A stretch of 37,063 bases of DNA from Chloroflexota bacterium (GTDB lineage: Bacteria; Chloroflexota; Chloroflexia; Chloroflexales; Roseiflexaceae): the NCBI GenBank assembly GCA_030550675.1, contig JAUQOW010000013.1, positions 1 through 37,063 of the forward strand. The letters are read 5' to 3'. Of the stretch, positions 9,101 to 17,266 are shown one piece after another. The notes beneath the pieces are model-generated. The model saw only the letters and a list, made by a program, of their open reading frames with translations, was not told where the DNA came from and ran no database searches. Made by a program: the position numbers and the translations under genes. The stretch's first letter is position 1. Every line of letters begins with the position of its first letter.

Positions 9101-9665
9101 AATCCTGACCGCACAGGCGTGCGATGGTCATCTCCCCGCTCACGAGGCTGACCTGCGCACTCTGGTGTTCGGTCAGTTACAGCGCTACGAACTCGACAGC
9201 GTGATCTACGCCGATGACTACGCCGCCGCGGCGCTGCAGCATGTCCAGGCGGTCTGGAACGATCTGCGCAGCGGGAGAATCATGCCAGCGCAGGTGGATC
9301 GGAAGATAATCGTGCGACGCCCTGCCGGGACCATCGAGGTGCGGATTGATCGCGAGGAGACGCAGGACGGGGTGACGCGCTGGGTGTGGGTGCGACCAGG
9401 CATGCCGCGCAGCGACGATCATCTAGCGGAGCGGGTGATGTTGTACGCCCTGGCGCGCCGGGAGACGCCGCACCCCCCGGATGAGATCGCTATTGCCTAC
9501 ACCGGAAACGGCGAAACGCGGCGCGTTACGCCAACTGAACGGGCGCTGGCGAATCACGCCGCAAAGATCGACCGCCTGCTAGAGGATATGGGAGCGCACC
9601 GGTGGGCGCCGTCGTTCGGACCGCAATGCAATGCATGCCCGTTCAATCTGATCTGCCCCGTATAG
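6123..9665 (+). CDS. ImmA/IrrE metallopeptidase - UvrD helicase - RecB/AddB-like fusion
   Basis: Three domains are joined in 1180 residues. (1) Residues ~1-185 form an ImmA/IrrE zinc peptidase with HEIGH (83-87) and a downstream Glu in REANLFALELLIP (near 131). (2) Residues ~198-900 form a UvrD-type SF1A helicase: Walker A AAGPGTGKT (217-225), DEFQD (450-454), motif III GDAWQSIYRFRG, motif V VMTVHAAKGLEFP and motif VI YVAMTRARDRL. (3) The C-terminal ~220 residues resemble the RecB/AddB/Cas4 nuclease domain and retain four cysteines in the Fe-S pattern, C962 and C1169-x2-C-x5-C1178. The expected nuclease motif seems weakened: VRID (D1076) is present, but the following (D/E)xK is replaced by WVWVRPG. 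A start at 6051 is possible; I chose 6123 because the earlier stretch reads like a repeat-derived Arg-rich leader, although the GGAG is only 2 nt from this ATG. Residues ~570-613 look like an insertion. Confidence 0.85.
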   Translation: MSVQVQHIRALACEIRRTYLELAGGASDHPLPLDDLAETLWELTVVPTTTLAEGIQGKVEPELQVIRVRRDLPPTRQRFVVAHEIGHVALEGLTAGPFRDTDDTLDERAAGEDADEKAVRTYNTRERREREANLFALELLIPAEELWRAVQQPGWSIETLAAHFAVSSDAIRAQLVNVCCLEPPGLQETPVEKRTASFTPDPEQQAAVDAPLPVLLAAGPGTGKTRSIVAKYVSLARQGVDPASILALTFSNRAAEEMRERIIAALRQEAPHLAGRVEISTFHSWGLNMLRIYGARLGLPVDARLLDTADLFMLLSKRLNDLRLEHFKDLHEPTHHLPTIIQAISRIKDELWSPEEFARLADAEAQRLVEEAEQAYPGTTRKAAEARERAARQAAALRELAKIYPRYEAILREAGALDYGDLIVLPVRALRDHPAIAADLRRRYRYLLVDEFQDINYASGELIRLLDGGRGQVWAVGDAWQSIYRFRGASAANLNEFTRNYPQANICYLTRNYRSLQPILDASAAVMAGDPRLAERPPLVAQRCGGNHHTVIEWVAPSLQDEYAAIAHDILRRAKRGDRRCPPACAVRRWTATCGKMRRMVRRPALSFRRWRFRDHAILCRTHEQASAAVAVLEAHGIPVDYIDNVFDAPEVKDVLAVCAQIGATSSAGLLRALTMPEHRLDPADLNRLVDLAHHSRQALPRAARDPQIIAQLSEAGQRTLAQIQTMVEALECEGDAWQALTAYLFRHSQAMRERLIRAARRDIRAQRELAALGRLLAIARAFVQTAAPDERGASHFVDYLRALRATGVRPRPSTGRQADAVRVMTVHAAKGLEFPIVYVPGLQEGRFPARGNQRGVPLPDTLIRGPIESEEQEERYLLYVAMTRARDRLVLSRALTRGEGARPADRSSLLPGDGQGNGVPWRIRLIESPIKCPTPAPDIRLRNTPSPRMPLPASSIDLDGCKRRFLYQYVYQLYDDLSPFLRMHQVIRECVKILTAQACDGHLPAHEADLRTLVFGQLQRYELDSVIYADDYAAAALQHVQAVWNDLRSGRIMPAQVDRKIIVRRPAGTIEVRIDREETQDGVTRWVWVRPGMPRSDDHLAERVMLYALARRETPHPPDEIAIAYTGNGETRRVTPTERALANHAAKIDRLLEDMGAHRWAPSFGPQCNACPFNLICPV

Positions 9666-10292
9666 GCAGGCAGAAGAACGATGCGAAGGTCGAAGGTTGA
9701 ACGTTGCAGGCGGGGGCGAAAGGCGAGAGAGTAGGGGCGCACCACTGGCGCGCCCCTGGGCGGCGCCAGCGATGCGCTCAGATTTGCAGTCGGGCGCTGG
9801 TGAGAACGTTCCACGGCGAACGCAGGCATTACATGTCGGAGCGTGTCTCAGAATCGTCCGCCGTTCGACAACGACCGTTGGATCAACTACAGACGGCGGC
9901 CCTAACAGGCTGCGCACCGCGTGCAATGCGCGGCGTACGGCGGCGGCGATGGCGAAACGCGCCGCTGGATCAAGCGCTGGTTTTTGGGGCGCGAGGGAAG
10001 TTTGCCGCGCCCCGACGCCTGTTTTCCCTCATCCCCCACCCCCTTCTCCCACGCTGTGGGAGAAGGGGGTGTCGGGGCACCCTGATGTTTCAAACGGGCA
10101 ACCTGACCCACACAAGGGCGTGCAAAAACCCACACTTTTGCGGTGAGGAGAACCTCCCACCCGCAACCTTGATCTATCTCTAACCACCGACGACCCGCAA
10201 CCTTCGCGCTTTTGCGTCATAACATTCAACGTTGAACGTGCAACGTGCAACGACTACCTGCCATCTTACCCACGTTCAACATTCAACGCCCC
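9666..10292. other. Repeat-containing intergenic region between convergent genes
   Basis: About 630 bp separate the fusion helicase from the convergent hydrolase gene. It holds an inverted repeat GGGGCGC / GCGCCCC (9734-9740, 9750-9756), a strong hairpin at 10037-10071, and short runs of GTTGAACGTGCAACGTGCAACG and related words at about 10225-10290. The ORFs predicted here give Arg/Pro-rich products with no domain and overlap the hairpins, so I do not call a gene. The convergent layout means the region must contain the 3' ends of both transcripts, but no hairpin is followed by a clear T-run. Confidence 0.5.
10037..10071. repeat. Perfect 16-bp hairpin (extragenic palindrome)
   Basis: Arms CACCCCCTTCTCCCAC and GTGGGAGAAGGGGGTG pair perfectly around a 3-nt GCT loop. 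Similar pyrimidine-arm hairpins (CCCTCTCCCAC...GTGGGAGAGGG) recur as extragenic palindromes in many bacterial genomes. It sits between convergent genes and could act as a transcript-end stabiliser. Without a U-run it is not a classical intrinsic terminator. Confidence 0.75.
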
Positions 10293-11309
10293 TCACCCTC
10301 GCCAGTAGCGCGGCGCGGCGCCCTCGTCCAGGTCAATATCGGCAAGATTGGCGATAGTCAATTCACCGCGCATATCGAGATACTCGACGTATGCGCCAGC
10401 TTTTTGCAGCGCCAGCAATTCTTCATAGCCAACGGCGCCGGGATAAAGCGCTGCAGTCAGTTCAGCAATCGTGCGCGGTTCGTTGCACAGGGCGCGCACC
10501 TGATCAAGGCGCTGCTCCTGGGCGCTGACAATCCGTTCGATCCAGCCATGCAGATCGTCAATCGGAGCGCCGTGACCGCCGAGCGCCAGGCGGATGCCTG
10601 ATAATTCATCAATGGCGCGCAACGCCCTGAGATAGTGATCGAGACCGGTGGAGAGCGTAATGCTCTCCGGCGGCAGGAAGATCGACGTCTGCGGCAGCAC
10701 ATGATCAGCGCTGAGCAGCACATCGCCGATCTGCAGGCAGACCTGTCCCGGACAGTGACCAGGGGTATGATAGACGCGGAAGAGGTCATCGATTACGTCC
10801 CCTTCCCGGAAGGTCGTTGCGACATCGACCGAGCGGAACAGGTTCTTGCTCCAACCATACATGTGCAGGAGCATCGCGTACTTTGCCGGCGACACGCCTG
10901 CACGGCGAAGGAATGCAGAGAGGGCGCGACGCGCCAGGACAAACCGCTCGTCGTGGTGGGTCAACACCCGTCGGTCGAGTTCATGCACCGCAATCGGCGC
11001 ATCAGTCAGGGTGCGCAGCGCCGTCAACCCGCCATAGTGGTCGATATGCGCGTGCGTGATAATAATCCGCCGCAGATCAGTCCAGGTCAGGCGCTCATTC
11101 CAATCGGAGCGCAGCGCGGCGAAGGCGGCGCGCAGGTCGGCATCACTTTCCCCCAGACCGCTGCCGGTATCAACGAGTGCGGTGTAATCACCCGCAATGA
11201 CCACATACACATTCGCTGTCATTCCGGGAAAGACGCGCAGCGGCATGCGATAGATGCGAACGCCGCCGGGCGCCTCGTGACGAGTGATCGGTTCAAGGGA
11301 CACGGTCAT
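10293..11309 (-). CDS. Metallo-beta-lactamase-fold hydrolase
   Basis: The 338-residue protein carries the MBL-fold metal ligands: THAHIDHYGG (HxHxDH at 86-91), HTPGHCPGQ, and SADHVLP, with GGHGAP further on. The ~100 C-terminal residues beyond the fold resemble the winged-helix/helical tail found in LACTB2 or glyoxalase II-like hydrolases (DLHGWIERI...RTIAELTAALYPG). The substrate cannot be read from sequence; a thioester, a lactone or RNA are all possible within this superfamily. The ORF track starts much earlier, but that extension is simply the end of the upstream regulator gene read in another frame. The real start, MTVSLEPITR, follows GAGGAG closely and overlaps the regulator gene by 17 bp, so the two are translationally coupled. 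Confidence 0.85.
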   Translation of the reverse strand: MTVSLEPITRHEAPGGVRIYRMPLRVFPGMTANVYVVIAGDYTALVDTGSGLGESDADLRAAFAALRSDWNERLTWTDLRRIIITHAHIDHYGGLTALRTLTDAPIAVHELDRRVLTHHDERFVLARRALSAFLRRAGVSPAKYAMLLHMYGWSKNLFRSVDVATTFREGDVIDDLFRVYHTPGHCPGQVCLQIGDVLLSADHVLPQTSIFLPPESITLSTGLDHYLRALRAIDELSGIRLALGGHGAPIDDLHGWIERIVSAQEQRLDQVRALCNEPRTIAELTAALYPGAVGYEELLALQKAGAYVEYLDMRGELTIANLADIDLDEGAAPRYWRG

Positions 11310-14300
11310 TCTCCTCAAGACGGCTAAGTAGAGCGGCGGCGGCGGCGGCGAGCGGCGCAAGCCCGGCATCATGCGCAAAACGTCCGGCGACGCGCAAATG
11401 AGAAAGAACCGGTGCGGGATCGCCAAAGTCGCGCTCGATGCGCACCACCTCAATGACAGTACGGACGTACTCCGGCAGCAGCGCCCGCTGCGCGCTGTAG
11501 CGCAGCGCGTGCAACAACACTGCGCGCGCACGCGGCAAGTCGCCGTGTAGCGCTGCAAGACGCGCCGCACCGTGATGCGCGCTGACGTAGATGAAGCCAT
11601 ACAACTGATGGGGTATGCGCAACGCCTCGTGAAAGTGAGCGTCAGCGCTCGCCAGATCGCCGCGCGCCAGGGCAATCATGCCCATCCCCACAGAAATGCT
11701 GGCGCGATGTGACTGAAATGCGGGCGCCCCGGCAAGACGCACCGCCATCTCGCTGAAGCGTTGTTCCGCCTGCGCCAGGCGATCATCGAGCAGCCAGAGA
11801 AAACCCTGGTGGATGCGGGGCCAGATCGAAGCCCACGCCGCTTCAGACGCGCGTGCAGCGGTTTCCAGACTGCGTTCCAGCCAGATCGTCATTTCGTCCG
11901 ACTTGCCTGCCAGCGCATTCAGGTGCGCCAGTTGCAGCGCCGACACCACAGCCGCTGGCGCCTGACCGGTTTCGACCGCCAGCGCATACGATTGCAGCAG
12001 ACACGGACGCGCACTGCGCAACAATCCCTGCATCAGCGCCGCCCATCCGATCTGAAACAATGCTGCCGCCGCTTCATCCGGTCCGAGTAGTTCCGGCAAT
12101 TCTTTCGCCGGATCGCCTGGAATGGGGTCAGCCAGCGTGAATGACGGGAATGCCAGCCACACCGCGTCGCCATTACGGAAAGCGATCGGCTCAGCGCATC
12201 GGGCGTCTATCTCAGGTGTTTCACGTGAAACAGCGTCCCCCAGGAACAAAGGCGCGCCGCCCACCCCGCTGCGGCGCTCGCGGCGTGAAGCGCGCGAGCG
12301 CTCAGAGACGGCGGAAAGCATGTCCGGCTGAAGGATCAATGCTGTGCGCCGGAGCATATCAGCAATTGCGGGAAGCGGTTCGGCATAACCGTCTTTCTGC
12401 ACGCGCGGCGCGTGTGCGGCGCTGATCGCCGCAGCACCCGCCAGATCGCCCATGAGCGCGCGCAGCAGCACCAGGCGTCGCGGCGCGACAAGCGTTGACG
12501 GCGTTACTCCTCGACGCGCTGCCCAGCGCTCATAGCGCGCCGATGTTTCCTCCAGCCCGCGCCAGTCCAACAGCGTCTCACACGTCAGCAATCGCCCGGC
12601 GAAGGCGCGCTGCATCACTTCGACAGGCGCATCATCGCCGAGACGTTCACCCGCTTCAATAGCGGCGTCGTAATGGCGTAACGCATCACGATAACCGAAC
12701 GCGCGCCGCGCATGGTCGCCAGCATCGACGGCATATCGCAGCGTCTCACGGTCAGCGGCGCGACCCGCCTGACGAAAGTGGTAGGCGATCTCCGCAGCAC
12801 GCTCCGGCAGATCCCCTTCGAGCGCCGCCATCGCTTCACCGATCCGATAGTGGAGCAGACGACGACGCGGCGACGAGAGGGTCGCCGCTGTGATCGAGCG
12901 CACCAGATCGTGGTTGAACGAAAGGTGGGCATCATCATCCTCGACCAGTATCTGACGTTCGAGGAGCATCTGAGCGGCCTCAAGAGCGGATGCGCCGCCA
13001 AGTCGCTCAATCAGATCGAGCGACGCCGGACGATTAATCAACGCTAAATGTTCCGCCAGGTCGCGTGCGACCGATGGCAGGCGATCAAGGCGCGCGCGCA
13101 CTAACTCACGCATCTGCGGCGCTTCGGTTGGATCGGGAAATGGGGCGCCGGACTCAAGATCGGGCAACAGCGCAGCGAGCGACAGAGCGCCGCGACTCTC
13201 CAGCAGCGCCTGTACGGTCACCATAAGCGCCAGCGGATTACCGCCGGTGCTGGTTGCCAGCCGGGGCGCCAGATGAGCAACCCGCCCCGTTTCGACCCCG
13301 GCAAGCCCGGCGAGGAATTCCGCCACAGCCGATGAGTCCAGACGACTGAGCACCAGCGGACGTAACAGCATGTCGCGCCCCAGGGTGCGCAGCAGGCTAT
13401 GGAGCGAAGGATTATCGCTCAGTTCGTCAGAACGGTATGCCAGGACGATCAGAATTGCCCGCCGCGGGACCTGACGGGCAAGACGTCCAATAGTCGCCAG
13501 CGTGGCATCGTCCGCCCACTGCGCATCATCAAGCGCGATCACCAGCGGCAGGGTGCGCGCCAGTGCAAGCGCCAGTTCGCACAACCCGTCGATCTGACGG
13601 TTGCGCCGCTCATCCGGCGGCACATCCGGCAGCTCCGGCAGGTCTGGCAACCGTTCGCGCAACACTGGAAAAAGATCGGCGATCTGCGCCAGCGCAAATT
13701 GCGGCAACTGACGCAGTCGCTGTTCCGGCGCCTTGCGCACCAGTGAACGCAACACCTCGCCCACCGCTGCAAAGGGCAATCCCCGCTCCAGCGGCGTCGC
13801 GCGCAACTCAAGCGTGATAGCGCCACGATCAGCGGCGATGTGCAGCGTTTCCGCCAGCAGGCGCGTCTTCCCGATCCCCGCCTCGCCAACGATGGCGACG
13901 ATCCCGCCGCGGCGTTGATCAAGATCGGCAAGCCAGCGCTGGATCGCCGCCAGCTCCTCCTGACGTCCAACCATCGGCGGCGTCGATCGGAGCGGACGCG
14001 ACGTTTGAAAAGAAACGCCTGCGCTGCGCAGCTCGGTGACGCGTGATCGTTCGCGCTGATTCGCATACGCTGGCGCTCTGGCGCTGCGCAGTTCGCCGCT
14101 GAGATCGCCCTGTAAGATTGCCGTGTGGAGCGCCTGAGTCTGCGGGGATGGCGCAGCGCCCAACTCATGATCCAGAAGATGCCGATACCGTTCGTAACTC
14201 TGAAGCGCTCCCGCCGTATCGCCCGCACGCGCCTGCGCCAGCATCAACATTCGCCAGAGCGGTTCAGAAAGGGGCGCAATCGCAATGCCGCGCCCGGCAA

Positions 14301-14871
14301 GCGCCGCTGCCGCCATCGGATCACCACGCTCAAGCTTGATTTCAGCCAGCCGCCGCAGTGCCTCAAGATAGCGCCCGCGCAACCGCTCGCGCTCCATGAC
14401 GACCCAGGCAAGTTCCTGCTCCTCTTCGAGAAAGTCGCCGCGGTAGAGGGCGACCGCGCGCTCCAGACGTTCTACTTCGCGCTCTGGAGCAAGGGCATCG
14501 CCAGCAACTGACGGTTCAGTCAGTGCAAGAAACGCTTCAACGTCGATCCGTGCGCCGCTCTCCATATTCCAGGCATACCCGCCGGAGCGGGTCAGAATGT
14601 AACGACGAGAGGCGCGATCAGCCTCCGGCTCGAGAAGACGACGCAGACTGCTGATGGCGCTGCGCAGGTTCACTGCGGCGCTCGCGCTGTCAGAACCGGG
14701 CCACAACCACTCGCATAATCGGTCAGCAGCAATGACCCGCCCGCGCGCTGCGATGAGGAGAGCAAGCAATCGACGCTCTTGCCGGGAACGCCAGGCAGAG
14801 TCCGGCAGCGGACGACCGTGGACATAGACGGTCAGCGTGCCGAACAATTCGATCCTGAGCGCTTCCTCCAT
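11293..14871 (-). CDS. SARP/BTAD-type transcriptional activator with AAA ATPase and TPR-like repeats
   Basis: This 1192-residue regulator starts with an OmpR-like winged helix (residues ~5-100, ending RRYILTRSGGYAWN) followed by a BTAD domain (~107-255), the layout of SARP activators. An ATPase/NB-ARC-like module comes next: Walker A GEAGIGKT (329-336) and Walker B-like LVIALDDAQWAD near 445. The C-terminal half is all-helical and resembles tetratricopeptide repeats, as in AfsR, MalT or LAL-type regulators. It probably binds an unknown signal and activates promoters, perhaps including its own. A long palindrome lies between its -10 and start codon. It is coupled to the MBL hydrolase downstream. 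A perfect parS site lies within the coding sequence at 12217-12232, where it encodes VSRET. Confidence 0.87.
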   Translation of the reverse strand: MEEALRIELFGTLTVYVHGRPLPDSAWRSRQERRLLALLIAARGRVIAADRLCEWLWPGSDSASAAVNLRSAISSLRRLLEPEADRASRRYILTRSGGYAWNMESGARIDVEAFLALTEPSVAGDALAPEREVERLERAVALYRGDFLEEEQELAWVVMERERLRGRYLEALRRLAEIKLERGDPMAAAALAGRGIAIAPLSEPLWRMLMLAQARAGDTAGALQSYERYRHLLDHELGAAPSPQTQALHTAILQGDLSGELRSARAPAYANQRERSRVTELRSAGVSFQTSRPLRSTPPMVGRQEELAAIQRWLADLDQRRGGIVAIVGEAGIGKTRLLAETLHIAADRGAITLELRATPLERGLPFAAVGEVLRSLVRKAPEQRLRQLPQFALAQIADLFPVLRERLPDLPELPDVPPDERRNRQIDGLCELALALARTLPLVIALDDAQWADDATLATIGRLARQVPRRAILIVLAYRSDELSDNPSLHSLLRTLGRDMLLRPLVLSRLDSSAVAEFLAGLAGVETGRVAHLAPRLATSTGGNPLALMVTVQALLESRGALSLAALLPDLESGAPFPDPTEAPQMRELVRARLDRLPSVARDLAEHLALINRPASLDLIERLGGASALEAAQMLLERQILVEDDDAHLSFNHDLVRSITAATLSSPRRRLLHYRIGEAMAALEGDLPERAAEIAYHFRQAGRAADRETLRYAVDAGDHARRAFGYRDALRHYDAAIEAGERLGDDAPVEVMQRAFAGRLLTCETLLDWRGLEETSARYERWAARRGVTPSTLVAPRRLVLLRALMGDLAGAAAISAAHAPRVQKDGYAEPLPAIADMLRRTALILQPDMLSAVSERSRASRRERRSGVGGAPLFLGDAVSRETPEIDARCAEPIAFRNGDAVWLAFPSFTLADPIPGDPAKELPELLGPDEAAAALFQIGWAALMQGLLRSARPCLLQSYALAVETGQAPAAVVSALQLAHLNALAGKSDEMTIWLERSLETAARASEAAWASIWPRIHQGFLWLLDDRLAQAEQRFSEMAVRLAGAPAFQSHRASISVGMGMIALARGDLASADAHFHEALRIPHQLYGFIYVSAHHGAARLAALHGDLPRARAVLLHALRYSAQRALLPEYVRTVIEVVRIERDFGDPAPVLSHLRVAGRFAHDAGLAPLAAAAAALLSRLEENDRVP
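12217..12232. promoter_or_regulatory. parS centromere site, perfect 16-bp consensus, intragenic
   Basis: The sequence TGTTTCACGTGAAACA is identical to the conserved bacterial parS consensus bound by ParB. It lies inside the SARP regulator gene, where it reads VSRET on the minus strand, about 20 kb from parAB in this window. Intragenic parS sites are well known, for example in Bacillus subtilis. The exact 16-bp match makes chance very unlikely. Confidence 0.93.
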
Positions 14872-14887
14872 GACTCTGTCCTCAGCG

Positions 14888-14908
14888 TCATGATGCAGTG
14901 CATCATGA
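14888..14908. promoter_or_regulatory. Palindromic operator candidate before the SARP gene
   Basis: Arms TCATGATGCA and TGCATCATGA are perfect inverted repeats around one central base. The site sits just downstream of the minus-strand TATACT -10 hexamer and 17 bp before the ATG, overlapping the expected transcription start. Such placement fits a repressor or autoregulatory site. The binding protein is unknown. Confidence 0.65.
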
Positions 14909-15246
14909 GTATACCATGCCTCTGGTGTGTCTGCACGGAGCGATCAGTGCGGGGTTCAGGCTGAGTATAGCGCATCGACAAACGCGGCGCAAGGCGACGA
15001 TCAATCCCTGTGCGGGTCTGACATACGGAGGGAACACAGATGCATCCGGATACATCCGGATGAGACTGGAATAATAAAGACAATCGATCCGTGCGAATCC
15101 GTCTCAATCCGCGAACATCCGTGTGCTCTCATAACGTCCTGACAATGTGCGAGCGCGCGGTGGACGCTCTCCCGGTTCTGTGGTACACTGACATGGAGAG
15201 AGAAATTGAAGGGTATAATGCGATAACCCTCCACACGTTCCGTTTT

Positions 15247-15274
15247 GCCCCGGCCGCGACGGCTGGGGCATTTT
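15247..15274 (+). terminator. Terminator-like hairpin in the typA leader
   Basis: GCCCCGGCC pairs with GGCTGGGGC (9 bp with one G-U) around a 5-nt loop, followed by ATTTT. It lies between the TATAAT box and the typA start codon, 13 bp before the ATG. This could attenuate typA transcription or mark the end of an upstream short transcript. The T-run is short, so it may only be a structured leader. Confidence 0.5.
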
Positions 15275-15287
15275 GTGGGTGAATGAG

Positions 15288-17123
15288 ATGATCCGAAGGA
15301 ACGACATTCGTAACATTGCGATTATTGCCCACGTTGACCACGGCAAAACGACGCTGGTCGACGGGCTGCTGCGCCAGGGGCGCATTTTCCGCGATAATCA
15401 ACAGGTCGCTGAGCGCGTGCTGGACTCCAACGAACTTGAGCGCGAACGCGGCATTACAATCATGGCAAAGAATACTGCCGTCACCTATCGCGGCGTCAAG
15501 ATCAATATCGTCGATACGCCAGGACATGCCGACTTCGGCGGCGAGGTCGAACGGGTGATGAATATGGTCGATGGCGTGCTGCTGCTGGTCGATGCGGTCG
15601 ATGGTCCGATGCCGCAAACGCGGTTTGTGCTGCGGAAGGCGCTCCAGGCTGGCCACCGGGCTATTGTCGTGGTCAACAAGATCGACCGCCCGAATGCCCG
15701 CCCCAACCACGTCGTCAACGAAACCTTTGACCTGTTTATCGAGCTCGGCGCGACCGACGAGCAGGCGGAGTTTGCAACGATCTACACCAATGCGCTCAAA
15801 GGGGTCGCCGGACGCTCGCCGCTCAAAATTCACGACTCGCTCGAACCGCTGTTCGACGCCATCCTCGATCAGATCCCCGGTCCGCAGGTTGACCTGGACG
15901 GTCCGGCGCAGTTGCTTGTGACGAATACAGTGTACGACGACTACAAAGGAAAAATTCTGATCGGACGGTTGCGGCGCGGCAGGCTGCGCAAGGGGCAGGC
16001 AGTGGCGCGCATCGCGCGTGATGGCAGTGTCAGCCAGGGAAAGATCAGCCAGCTCTTCGTCTTCAACGGACTGGATCGCAACGAGGTCGAGGAGGTTGCC
16101 GCCGGCGACATCATCGCAATTGCGGGGATTGGTGACGCCGGTATTGGCGACACGATCGCCGATGCCCAATGCCCGGAGGCGCTGCCGCCTATTGCGGTCG
16201 AAGAGCCGACGGTGCGCATGACCTTCAGCGTCAATACCAGTCCGTTCGCTGGACGCGAAGGGACGCACGTGACCTCGCGCAAGCTGCGTGAACGGCTCTA
16301 CCAGGAACTTGAGCGCGATGTGGCGCTGCGCGTCGCCGATACCGACTCGCCTGACGCCTTCGTCGTCAGCGGACGCGGCGAACTCCACCTGACAATTCTG
16401 ATTGAGAAGATGCGACGCGAAGGGTATGAGTTCCAGGTCTCGCGCCCCGAAGTCATTTTCAAAGAGATCGATGGCGTCACATACGAACCAATCGAACAGG
16501 TCGAACTGGAAGTCGCCGAGCAATACCAGGGCGCCGTCATCGAGTTGATGGGTCAACGACGCGGGCAGATGCGCGATATGAGCATCCGTGACGGCGGGCT
16601 GGTGCATATGATCTTCCACGTGCCGACGCGCGGTCTGCTCGGTTTCCGTCAAACCTTTCTGACCGCAACGCGCGGCGAAGGAGTGATGAATTCGCTATTC
16701 ATCGGGTATGAACCGCTGGCAGGCGAGATCGTCACCCGTCCTAACGGTTCGCTGATCGCGTCTGAAACTGGCGTCGCCACCGCCTACGCCCTCAACCAGA
16801 TCCAGGAGCGCGGGACGCTCTTTATTACGCCCGGCACAGAAGTTTACGAAGGGATGATCGTCGGGCAGCACATCCGTGAGCGTGACCTGGAAGTGAACGT
16901 CTGCCGCCGTAAACATCTGACAAACATTCGTTCCTCAACGGCGGAAGAAGGCATCCGATTGGAAACGCCGCGCGTGATGAGTCTCGATGACGCGATCGAG
17001 TATATCAGTGACGATGAGTTGGTCGAAGTAACGCCAAAGAGCATCCGGCTGCGCAAGCGATTGCTCACCCTTAACGAGCGTCAGCGCGAGCAGAAGCGAC
17101 GAGAGATGGGGATCAGGGGATAA
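15288..17123 (+). CDS. typA: TypA/BipA translational GTPase
   Basis: The 611-residue protein is a translation-factor GTPase with G1 AHVDHGKT (14-21), switch I RERGITI, G3 [15 protein letters not shown] and G4 NKIDRP. These are followed by EF-G-like domains and the characteristic BipA C-terminus ([26 protein letters not shown]). BipA/TypA binds the 70S ribosome and aids 50S assembly and growth under stress, especially cold. Length matches the family. The ORF track begins at a TTG five codons earlier; I prefer the ATG at 15288, although only a weak GGTGA precedes it. It appears to be transcribed alone from the TATAAT promoter upstream. The large antisense ORFs over this gene are shadows. Confidence 0.96.
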   Translation: MIRRNDIRNIAIIAHVDHGKTTLVDGLLRQGRIFRDNQQVAERVLDSNELERERGITIMAKNTAVTYRGVKINIVDTPGHADFGGEVERVMNMVDGVLLLVDAVDGPMPQTRFVLRKALQAGHRAIVVVNKIDRPNARPNHVVNETFDLFIELGATDEQAEFATIYTNALKGVAGRSPLKIHDSLEPLFDAILDQIPGPQVDLDGPAQLLVTNTVYDDYKGKILIGRLRRGRLRKGQAVARIARDGSVSQGKISQLFVFNGLDRNEVEEVAAGDIIAIAGIGDAGIGDTIADAQCPEALPPIAVEEPTVRMTFSVNTSPFAGREGTHVTSRKLRERLYQELERDVALRVADTDSPDAFVVSGRGELHLTILIEKMRREGYEFQVSRPEVIFKEIDGVTYEPIEQVELEVAEQYQGAVIELMGQRRGQMRDMSIRDGGLVHMIFHVPTRGLLGFRQTFLTATRGEGVMNSLFIGYEPLAGEIVTRPNGSLIASETGVATAYALNQIQERGTLFITPGTEVYEGMIVGQHIRERDLEVNVCRRKHLTNIRSSTAEEGIRLETPRVMSLDDAIEYISDDELVEVTPKSIRLRKRLLTLNERQREQKRREMGIRG

Positions 17124-17266
17124 AGTCATAGTGCGCAGGTGGAAGGGACAACCGCGCAATGATCTCGCAATTAAATCGATCATAACCATTTATTGATCAT
17201 TGATGCGGACATTTCCTAAAATTGTGGACATAGCGACATCCACAGTCCAGAGGGAGGAAAATGGCT

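Larger units (their letters stand above)
14872..15287. other. Divergent promoter region between the SARP gene and typA
   Basis: This ~415-bp gap has elements for both genes. For the regulator (minus strand) there is a TATACT -10 near 14909-14914 and a palindromic operator candidate at 14888-14908. For typA (plus) there is a perfect TATAAT near 15218-15223 and a leader hairpin at 15247-15269. Around 15041-15063 the octamer ATCCGGAT occurs twice, 10 bp apart, and is itself palindromic. No RNA gene or ORF is convincing here. Confidence 0.55.

Noticed and set aside
9697-10183. Overlapping plus-strand ORFs of 149 and 159 codons
   Set aside because: They run through hairpin repeats in two frames at once; composition is not protein-like.
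11310-11675. N-terminal extension of the MBL hydrolase in the ORF track
   Set aside because: It is the SARP gene's 3' end read in another frame; the product is Arg/Cys-rich, and GAGGAG precedes the ATG at 11309.
15129-16652. 507-codon minus-strand ORF over typA
   Set aside because: Antisense shadow of a highly conserved gene; GC-rich third positions create long reverse ORFs, and the translation has no domain.
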